From the NCBI RefSeq assembly GCF_019417665.1, contig NZ_DXUU01000090.1, positions 1 to 5,960 on the forward strand: DNA of 5,960 bases. The letters run 5' to 3'. The position numbers were made by a program, and so were the translations under genes. Position 1 is the stretch's first letter, and each line of letters begins with the position of its first letter. The notes under the pieces were generated by a model, which saw only the letters and a program-made list of their open reading frames with translations, ran no database searches and was not told where the DNA came from. Origin of the DNA: Ruminococcus sp. (GTDB lineage: Bacteria; Bacillota; Clostridia; Oscillospirales; Ruminococcaceae). This document shows, piece by piece, positions 1 to 3,769 of the stretch.

Positions 1-204
1 CTACAATACTAAAAAATCAGATTTGAAATCATAGTGGTAATCAAAATATGAAACCGCCTCTGAATAAACATCGGCTGGCAAATAAAAAGCCCAATATGTT
101 GGGATAATTGCAGTGCCTTGTTGCTCACCGATTTGGCAAACCTGTTCCACTGCGGAATTCAACAAGGTGTATTCTTCTTCGTAAGAGGGGGTTTTTTCAC
201 CATT
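1..204 (-). pseudogene. 3' remnant of an unknown gene, cut off by the IS element
   Basis: The minus strand is open for 67 codons from the IS boundary to a TAG stop at 1-3; the frame stays open into the IS as far as position 231. No usable start codon with a ribosome binding site lies in this frame, so only the C-terminal end of a protein is present. The visible part is acidic and aromatic (a run SYEEEY, then PTYWAFYLPADVY and a YFDYHYDF stretch near the end). I do not recognise a family. The gene should continue to the right, but beyond the IS at 1016 all three minus-strand frames close quickly, so the 5' part is absent rather than merely interrupted. That it was once a real gene is inferred from the open frame and protein-like composition. 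Confidence 0.5.
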
Positions 205-205
205 G

Positions 206-223
206 AGAACCTGTCCACATAGA
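206..223. repeat. Left terminal inverted repeat of the IS
   Basis: It pairs with 998-1015 in inverted orientation at 16 of 18 positions. It lies immediately downstream of the transposase stop codon (TAA on the minus strand, 225-227). Confidence 0.8.
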
Positions 224-224
224 G

Positions 225-781
225 TTAGAACCTACGCAAGAGCGTATGAATATGAGAAATCATACACATAGTTTCAGCGTGAACAGATTTAATCTCATAG
301 TCTTTTGAGAGGCGGCGAGAGCTCTGAAACCATGACAAAGTCCGTTCAACCTTCCAACGAAGCGGTTGAACTTCAAACGTATTTTGAATTCTCGGAGAAA
401 TGTCGATCCGAATGTTATGAAAGATTTCAAAGGTGTTTTTAAATGTCCCCCGATACCCTTGATCTGCACGAGCAGCAATGATTGTTGGATAGCGGTATAG
501 AGCCTTTTCAAAAGTAAAGACTCCACCTTTCGTATCATGTATATTGGCAGCATGGACGCAAACACACAGCAGATTTCCAAGCGTATCTGTTACGATATGT
601 CGTTTGCGTCCTTTCGTTTTTTTCCTCCGTCATATCCTCTTTTTTCGCTTGCAGCTGTTGTTTTTACTGACTGTGAATCAATCAGTGCGTAGGTTGGTTC
701 TTCATTTCTTCCTTGTGCTTTTCTTGTCTTTTTGACCAGCATTTTTAGGATTTTATCCCATACTCCTTTTTTTCTGTGCAC
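225..781 (-). pseudogene. IS5-family transposase, catalytic part (OrfB), with a second frameshift
   Basis: This is the DDE catalytic domain that cuts and rejoins the IS ends. The first segment (about 781-620) contains IDSQSVKTT with the first Asp, about residue 99 of the reconstructed protein. At a second A7 run (617-623) the frame breaks: the open frame runs into a TAA after GGKKRKDANDIS, while the family-like sequence KGRKRHIVTDTLGNLL continues in another frame. That third segment has no start codon and runs to TAA at 225-227. It holds ARADQGYRG (second Asp, about 171) and RWKVERTLSW (catalytic Glu, about 210). Adding one A at 617-623 restores a full-length transposase of about 248 residues. 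As read the element is probably inactive, unless slippage at this second run also occurs or the base count is a sequencing error. Confidence 0.75.
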
Positions 782-974
782 GGTAGTAGAACATGGACAC
801 TGCTTTCCAGTTTGGAAAATCCTTCGGCAAGTTTCTCCATTGACATCCGGTTTTCACCAGATACAATACTGCGTTTACCAGATCCCTCTTGTCATATTTG
901 CTTTTATTGCCTGCTGGAAAGTATTCCTTTATCTGCTCCCACTGTTCATCTGTTAAATCACTTGTATATCTCAT
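753..974 (-). CDS. IS5-family transposase, first frame (N-terminal part, OrfA)
   Basis: Encodes 73 residues beginning MRYTSDLTDEQWEQIKEYFP, the N-terminal DNA-binding region typical of IS5-family transposases, with the characteristic CQWRNLPKDFPNW segment at about 44-56. It has no catalytic residues. It stops soon after an A7 run (767-773 on the plus-strand coordinates), where the catalytic part continues in the +1 frame. In the IS427 group two overlapping frames joined by ribosomal or transcriptional slippage are common, so this is probably the natural OrfA and not simply a damaged gene. Joining at the run gives the expected ...YRAQKKGVWDKI... junction. Confidence 0.75.
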   Translation of the reverse strand: MRYTSDLTDEQWEQIKEYFPAGNKSKYDKRDLVNAVLYLVKTGCQWRNLPKDFPNWKAVSMFYYRAQKKRSMG

Positions 975-981
975 ACTCTTT

Positions 982-1010
982 ATTTTATCATATTTTTTCT
1001 ATCTGGACAA
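982..1010 (-). promoter_or_regulatory. Probable transposase promoter
   Basis: On the minus strand TTGTCC (1005-1010, inside the terminal repeat) is followed after exactly 17 bases by TAAAAT (982-987). The -35 matches consensus at 4 of 6 positions and the -10 at 5 of 6. The expected start site falls almost on the ATG at 974, so the message would have nearly no leader and only a weak purine-rich stretch for ribosome binding. This fits poor transposase expression. Confidence 0.5.
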
Positions 1011-1015
1011 GTTCT
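998..1015. repeat. Right terminal inverted repeat of the IS
   Basis: It is the inverted partner of 206-223. It carries the probable -35 element of the transposase promoter, a common arrangement in insertion sequences. Confidence 0.8.
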
Positions 1016-1060
1016 TACTTTCAAAGCTGTTAAAGTATTATTTAATTGTATATTTAGCAC

Positions 1061-1068
1061 AAAGGAGG
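1061..1068 (+). promoter_or_regulatory. Ribosome binding site of the XRE regulator
   Basis: AAAGGAGG ends five bases before the ATG at 1074 and fixes that start. Only 58 bases separate the IS end from the ATG. I see no convincing sigma-A promoter there, only scattered -10-like TATTAT (1036) and TATATT (1049). Confidence 0.75.
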
Positions 1069-1073
1069 ACGAA

Positions 1074-1430
1074 ATGGACATCGATCGTGAACAGATCTCA
1101 TATATTATCGGACAGCGAATCTATACCTTTCGCACACAGAAAAAACTTAGCCAAGAAGCACTTGCCTTTGATTCAGAAATACACCCTGCCTATTTAGGGC
1201 GAGTAGAACGTGGAGAAAAATGCCCTACTATCGAAACGCTCTATAAAATCTCAAAAGGGCTAAAAATCCCACTCCATGAACTTCTGGATGTTTCCATAGA
1301 AATAAAGCCAACTAATATAGAAGCTTTCCACAGAATCCAAACGGCAATGCAATGCCTTTCAGAAGAAGAATCGGTTGAGATTGCTGAAATTGTAGAAAAG
1401 ATGATTGCTTTCAAATATCATCAAGCATAA
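1074..1430 (+). CDS. XRE/Cro-CI-type helix-turn-helix transcriptional regulator
   Basis: A 118-residue DNA-binding protein. Residues about 12-70 form the five-helix XRE domain (GQRIYTFRTQKKLSQEALA, then the recognition region IHPAYLGRVERGEKCP and TLYKISKGLKIPLHELL). The tail from about 80 to 118 is helical and acidic (SEEESVEIAEIVEKM) and may mediate dimerisation. Such proteins usually repress promoters of mobile elements or nearby genes; which operator it binds cannot be told, though dyads at 3258-3352 are candidates. It is convergent with the mobilization and excisionase genes and shares a terminator hairpin with them. The IS lies just upstream, so its original promoter may have been replaced. 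Confidence 0.85.
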   Translation: MDIDREQISYIIGQRIYTFRTQKKLSQEALAFDSEIHPAYLGRVERGEKCPTIETLYKISKGLKIPLHELLDVSIEIKPTNIEAFHRIQTAMQCLSEEESVEIAEIVEKMIAFKYHQA

Positions 1431-1436
1431 AAAATT

Positions 1437-1467
1437 CGGTATGCCCATAAAGGACATACCGTTTTTT
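1437..1467 (+). terminator. Intrinsic terminator, probably bidirectional
   Basis: CGGTATGCCC (1437-1446) pairs with GGACATACCG (1452-1461) with one mismatch around a 5-base loop, followed by six T (1462-1467). On the minus strand the same hairpin is followed by an AATTTTTTATGC tract, so it can also stop transcripts coming from the excisionase-like genes. The T tract touches the stop codon of the minus-strand gene (1467-1469). Confidence 0.85.
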
Positions 1468-1646
1468 CATGTTTTCATTCTCATCTCTACATACTTTTCC
1501 ACCGACTCAACTGGCACCTTATATCTGTTACCCTCTTTGAAACCTTTTAACTGTCCTGTCTGCAAAAGCTTATAAAACGTACTTCTGCCAATTTTCAAAA
1601 TCTCCATAACCTCTTCTCTTGTAAGGATTTCCTTTGTTGTAAGCAT
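1467..1646 (-). CDS. Small excisionase-type HTH protein (second of a pair)
   Basis: A 59-residue protein, MLTTKEILTREEVMEILKIG..., ending VEKYVEMRMKT. The pattern L-T-R-E-E-V-x-x-I-L-K-I-G-R-S-T-F-Y-K-L-L-Q-x-G-x-L-K, then a short wing and V-P-V-E-S-V-E-K-Y-V, is that of the MerR-like winged HTH of the excisionase/HTH_17 family. Proteins of this type bend DNA at attachment sites to promote excision, or act as regulators. The start is set by AGGAGGT at 1652-1658, five bases before the ATG. It follows the preceding minus-strand gene by 18 bases, so the two form an operon. An integrase gene would normally be expected nearby and is not seen. The role is inferred from family resemblance only. Confidence 0.8.
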   Translation of the reverse strand: MLTTKEILTREEVMEILKIGRSTFYKLLQTGQLKGFKEGNRYKVPVESVEKYVEMRMKT

Positions 1647-1664
1647 ATGCGACCTCCTATTTCC

Positions 1665-1853
1665 TCAATGCTCGTTGACATATCGTTCGATTTCTGCCGC
1701 AGGGATCATTGTCTTTCTGACGCTTAATCTCTTGCACTGCAATTCACCCTGTTCGATCAGTCTGTAAACTGTATGCACACTCAATCCCAGTATCATTGCT
1801 GCCTCGCTAACTTTCAGAAAGTACTTTGTCTCTACGTATTGTAGAGCTACCAT
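1665..1853 (-). CDS. Small excisionase-type HTH protein (first of a pair)
   Basis: A 62-residue protein starting MVALQYVETKYFLKVSEAAM. Residues about 12-60 match the HTH_17/excisionase fold: FLKVSEAAMILGLSVHTVYRLIEQGEL is the helix-turn-helix, and the remainder (KRLSVRKTMIPAAEIERYV) the wing and last helix. The frame is open upstream to 1949, but AGGAGGTGA (1859-1867) five bases before the ATG at 1853 marks the true start; the upstream Lys/Ser-rich extension is not family-like. It heads a two-gene operon with the 59-residue protein and probably works with an integrase outside this window or as a regulator of the mobilization genes. Confidence 0.82.
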   Translation of the reverse strand: MVALQYVETKYFLKVSEAAMILGLSVHTVYRLIEQGELQCKRLSVRKTMIPAAEIERYVNEH

Positions 1854-1858
1854 AATTA

Positions 1859-1867
1859 TCACCTCCT
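1859..1867 (-). promoter_or_regulatory. Ribosome binding site deciding the start of the 62-residue HTH protein
   Basis: AGGAGGTGA on the minus strand is a full anti-16S match placed five bases before the ATG at 1853. It rules out the longer start at 1949. Confidence 0.85.
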
Positions 1868-2293
1868 GTCTTTTACTAATATGTTTGTATTTTTTTGGAG
1901 CATTTGGTGATTTTTTATACGGCTTACTTGAATACACTGACTTTTTCACGGAATGTTATGTGCAGTTTCAAGTTGTATCGGATTTCCACAAGTTATCCCA
2001 GTTTTCCACAAAAAGAAAAAATGACTGAATTGCTCGGAACTTGAAAATCAAAATAATCCGATGCGATCCAGTCATCTGGCTGCTCTATTTCTCGTACCCT
2101 TCGTAATAATACGACTGTTCGATTCCCTTGAAAATCACTTCTCTGTCATTGACCTCCATGAATGAGTGTACTACATTCATTTTCAGAAAACTGGAACACT
2201 ACAACAAAAATCAAGCCTCCCACAACCCACTCCACATCCACACTGAGAACAAGCCATTTCGCCACAATGCAGCCAAAACCAAAACAGGCACAA
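1868..2293. other. Spacer between relaxase and excisionase-type genes; no convincing gene
   Basis: These 426 bases hold no reading frame with both a ribosome binding site and family resemblance. They contain a DnaA-box-like cluster (1982-2010), a 7-bp inverted repeat ATGAATG/CATTCAT (2158-2164 and 2174-2180), and a block at about 2195-2305 that is very rich in A and C on the plus strand (G and T on the minus strand). Short minus-strand frames at 2085-2159 (24 residues, starting MEVNDREVIF), 2183-2257 (24 residues, Cys-rich) and 1968-2075 (35 residues) lack ribosome binding sites. The spacer may be regulatory, may hold an origin, or may be the decayed remains of a gene. Confidence 0.5.
1982..2010. 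promoter_or_regulatory. Cluster of DnaA-box-like sites
   Basis: Three similar octamer-to-nonamer sites follow each other at 10-11 base spacing: ATTTCCACA (1982-1990), TTATCCCA (1993-2000) and TTTTCCACA (2002-2010). Against the DnaA box TTATCCACA they match at about 7 of 9, 6 of 8 and 8 of 9 positions. Helical phasing and same orientation suggest a protein-binding array. No recognisable replication initiator is present, so origin function is only a guess. Confidence 0.35.
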
Positions 2294-2839
2294 TCACACT
2301 GCCATAGCATCCGAACTGTCCGGATAACGATTTTTCTTCTCAGAACCATACTGTGTTACCCAGGAATCATCTCTTGTGATTCGCTTGATATGGGTCAAAA
2401 AAGCGTATAATTCTGCTCTGTTGCCAGAGAACATTTTTCCATCCATATAGCTGACAGAATTCATGACAAAGTGTGCATGATATACAGACGAACAACTGCC
2501 ATATTTCTTGGAACAGGGCTTTCGGTGTATTGCATAAACGATCTGATACTTGTCCGCAAAATAAGAGGCAATGCTTTGGCTCATAGATTCCGCTCTCTCA
2601 TAATTGTCGCCCCAAGTCGAGCTTGCATTATACACGACAATAAAATGAAACGCCGGATTTCCACTGACTTTGCCGAAATATTTCTTTACGGAAAGAAACT
2701 GCTCATAAGCATTGTATATATCGACATTTGGACTATATCGTTTATCATAATCTGTATGTATGCCCATTGTATAATTCAGAACGTTATACAGATATTGCAG
2801 CTCGTCATTTGTATTTCTGATTACTTTAAAGATTCCCAT
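2294..2839 (-). CDS. Compact MOBP-type relaxase / mobilization nuclease
   Basis: A 181-residue protein resembling the N-terminal nuclease domain of Firmicutes MobA/relaxase proteins, which nick one strand at oriT, stay bound to the 5' end through a tyrosine and lead the strand into a recipient cell. The order of motifs fits: Tyr23 in VLNYTMG is the likely catalytic tyrosine; FLSVKKYFGKVSGNPAFHFIVVYNA (about 48-72) is the typical core strand; His105 in YAIHRKP and His121/His123 in YHAHFVMNSVSYMDGKMF form the metal-binding three-histidine motif. A 15-residue Cys/Ser/Lys-rich stretch separates His105 from His121, longer than the usual spacing. Most relatives are longer, so this is either a compact form or has lost its C-terminus. 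It overlaps the end of the MobC-like gene by 19 bases and has its own AAAAGGAGGAA site (2847-2857), so the two are translationally coupled. Confidence 0.8.
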   Translation of the reverse strand: MGIFKVIRNTNDELQYLYNVLNYTMGIHTDYDKRYSPNVDIYNAYEQFLSVKKYFGKVSGNPAFHFIVVYNASSTWGDNYERAESMSQSIASYFADKYQIVYAIHRKPCSKKYGSCSSVYHAHFVMNSVSYMDGKMFSGNRAELYAFLTHIKRITRDDSWVTQYGSEKKNRYPDSSDAMAV

Positions 2840-3198
2840 AAGTCAGTTCCTCCTTTTACAAACAAATCCATCTTTTGCTCCAGGTTCTCATACTTCTTTT
2901 TCGGTGAGACAGAAGTAAATAAGCCATCGAGATCATAAGCCTTTTGCCGCAATTCCTCTTTTCGGATATAGTCTGTGCTGTCAATACTGTCCGCAATTTC
3001 AAGTACCATATTCACAAGCTCCTGCATCCGAACTGCCATTTGTGGTGTGATACCAGGATCATGATGCAAAGCACAATCCACCAGATAAGTACTGAAACAC
3101 ATTCCTTTTTCCTCCGCTTTTTTCTGAATACACATTTCTTGTGTCGGTGATAGCTTAATACTTTTCGTAATGGACTTCTTTTCTTCTTTACTTCTCAT
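2821..3198 (-). CDS. MobC-like ribbon-helix-helix relaxosome accessory protein
   Basis: A 125-residue protein encoded immediately before the relaxase. Residues 13-45 (SIKLSPTQEMCIQKKAEEKGMCFSTYLVDCAL) give the ribbon-helix-helix pattern: a short basic strand, a helix, a turn, and a second helix. The middle and C-terminal parts (about 55-92 and 103-113) are helical and charged. Proteins like this bind near oriT, help open it for the relaxase and often repress their own promoter. The frame is open from 3240, but AAGGAGGA at 3206-3213 points to the ATG at 3198, giving MRSKEEKKSITKS. It is the first gene of the mobilization operon, with the repeat-rich spacer at 3199-3706 as its upstream region. 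The assignment rests on fold pattern and position, not on a close known homologue. Confidence 0.75.
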   Translation of the reverse strand: MRSKEEKKSITKSIKLSPTQEMCIQKKAEEKGMCFSTYLVDCALHHDPGITPQMAVRMQELVNMVLEIADSIDSTDYIRKEELRQKAYDLDGLFTSVSPKKKYENLEQKMDLFVKGGTDLWESLK

Positions 3199-3205
3199 AA
3201 TAATA

Positions 3206-3213
3206 TCCTCCTT
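3206..3213 (-). promoter_or_regulatory. Ribosome binding site deciding the MobC-like start
   Basis: AAGGAGGA on the minus strand sits seven bases before the ATG at 3198. The longer start at 3240 has no such site. Confidence 0.75.
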
Positions 3214-3253
3214 CTGGCTATGAAATATGATGTTATACAATTATGCAATAGTG

Positions 3254-3353
3254 ATAGATACCGTATACTACATATAGTTATGATAATACTGTATAATCTT
3301 ACATATATAAGGATATATATGTATATACATTTATATCATGATGATACTGTATA
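3254..3353 (+). repeat. Spaced dyad repeats ATAC-N-GTAT
   Basis: ATACCGTAT (3258-3266), ATACTGTAT (3286-3294) and ATACTGTAT (3344-3352) are each a small palindrome. The last two lie in longer near-identical units, GATAATACTGTATA and GATGATACTGTATA. A degenerate copy at 3312-3325 lies midway, so unit starts fall at 3254, 3282, 3312 and 3340. The background is very AT-rich, which makes chance resemblance more likely. They may be operators or accessory-protein sites for the MobC-like gene just downstream. Confidence 0.4.
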
Positions 3354-3439
3354 TTGATCTATGATATAATACATGATATTATTCATCATATTGATAATTA
3401 GATTGATTATGATTATCATTACTATAATTTAACAAACTC

Positions 3440-3479
3440 TGCAAGACAGAGGTAATGGTAATACCTCTGTCTCCCTGCA
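3440..3479. repeat. Strong hairpin: 11-bp perfect inverted repeat
   Basis: AGACAGAGGTA (3444-3454) and TACCTCTGTCT (3462-3472) pair perfectly around a 7-base loop. TGCA at 3440-3443 and 3476-3479 can extend the stem past a 3-base bulge. It is much more GC-rich than its surroundings. No T tract follows on either strand, so it is not a standard terminator. Its position upstream of mobilization genes favours an oriT or origin hairpin. Confidence 0.75.
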
Positions 3480-3480
3480 T

Positions 3481-3540
3481 CTGATTTGGCTGTATTTGTA
3501 CTGATATGACTGCATAACAGCTGATCCGTCTCGATTCAGC
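3481..3540 (+). repeat. Three tandem 20-bp iterons
   Basis: The segments 3481-3500, 3501-3520 and 3521-3540 align without gaps and share CTGATNNGNCTNNAT at the same ten positions. Directly repeated 20-bp units fit sites for a replication or mobilization protein binding two helical turns apart. They begin right after the hairpin at 3440-3479. Confidence 0.55.
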
Positions 3541-3695
3541 TTTACTTTTATGTTAGACTGTTTGTAAAAAAGTAATATTTTCTTTCGTTGTATGCCTCGT
3601 TTTTTATCTATTTCTCATAATCACCGTTCCAGAGAAAATTTTTTTGTTTTCTGAAAATTTTATGAATTTAAAGAAATCCATTTTTGCTTTTTCTC

Positions 3696-3763
3696 AAAAA
3701 GCTCTGGCTTTTCGATTTTTTCAAATGTCATTGATTTGAAATTCGTAAAAAATCGAGAAAAGC
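3696..3763 (-). terminator. Hairpin pair downstream of the large unknown gene
   Basis: On the minus strand, just past the stop codon at 3770-3772, 3747-3763 (17 bases) pairs with 3707-3721 (15 bases) except for a 2-base bulge; ATTTG/CAAAT extends the stem inward. The distal arm ends in AAAAGC, which can instead pair with GCTTTTT (3696-3702) across a 4-base loop. The second hairpin ends in a T5 run and resembles a weak terminator, low in GC. Termination is the likely role, but efficiency is uncertain. Confidence 0.5.
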
Positions 3764-3769
3764 AAAAAA

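Larger units (their letters stand above)
206..1015 (-). mobile_element. IS5-family insertion sequence (IS427-like), about 810 bp
   Basis: Imperfect terminal inverted repeats of 18 bp face each other at 206-223 (AGAACCTGTCCACATAGA) and 998-1015, whose reverse complement is AGAACTTGTCCAGATAGA; 16 of 18 positions match. Between them a split DDE transposase reads on the minus strand with its stop two bases inside the left repeat. Length, repeat type and two-frame transposase fit the IS427 group of the IS5 family. No target-site duplication is evident: the bases outside the repeats (TTG on the left, TAC on the right) differ. With the broken gene on the left this points to a rearrangement after insertion. 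The exact ends could be off by a few bases. Confidence 0.85.
3199..3706. other. Repeat-rich, AT-rich non-coding spacer: candidate oriT/origin region
   Basis: About 500 bases without a supportable gene lie directly upstream of the MobC-like and relaxase genes, the usual place for oriT in mobilizable elements. From 3240 to 3430 it is extremely AT-rich and carries ATAC-N-GTAT dyads. From 3440 it has a perfect 11-bp hairpin, then three 20-bp iterons (3481-3540), and the inverted repeat AGCTGA/TCAGCT (3519-3524 and 3536-3541). From about 3590 it is T- and A-rich with weak hairpins. A minus-strand frame covering the hairpin and iterons is open for about 50 codons but has no start or ribosome binding site. 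Confidence 0.55.

Noticed and set aside
260..580. A 106-residue minus-strand frame inside the IS, beginning MEICCVFASM
   Set aside because: It is a shifted reading of the transposase C-terminal segment. The adjacent frame gives the DDE motifs ADQGYRG and RWKVER and ends at 225.
1004..1041. A hybrid promoter from the IS end into the XRE gene (TGGACA as -35)
   Set aside because: No -10 element lies at a suitable distance: TTAAAG is 20 bases away and TATTAT 26.
1968..2075. A 35-residue hydrophobic minus-strand frame beginning MTGSHRIILIF
   Set aside because: It has no ribosome binding site and overlaps the DnaA-box-like cluster. It is most likely chance.
2085..2159. A 24-residue minus-strand frame beginning MEVNDREVIFKGIEQ
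   Set aside because: The composition looks protein-like, but there is no ribosome binding site before this ATG or the in-frame ATG seven codons upstream. It may be a gene remnant but cannot be supported as a gene.
2146..2349. A 67-residue hydrophobic minus-strand frame overlapping the relaxase end
   Set aside because: Its hydrophobicity comes from the G/T-rich strand. It starts inside the relaxase gene without its own ribosome binding site.
2162..2410. A plus-strand Thr/Pro/His-rich frame of 82 residues
   Set aside because: It is the antisense of the relaxase end and the A/C-rich block, with no ribosome binding site and low-complexity composition.
3254..3540. A possible CRISPR array or tandem repeats preceding a toxin (type III toxin-antitoxin)
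   Set aside because: The repeats are short, degenerate and not separated by unique spacers of constant length, and there is no cas gene or toxin reading from them.
3428..3600. A minus-strand open frame of about 50 codons (containing KVKLNRDGSAVMQSYQ) across the hairpin and iterons
   Set aside because: There is no start codon with a ribosome binding site, and the structured repeats better explain the region.
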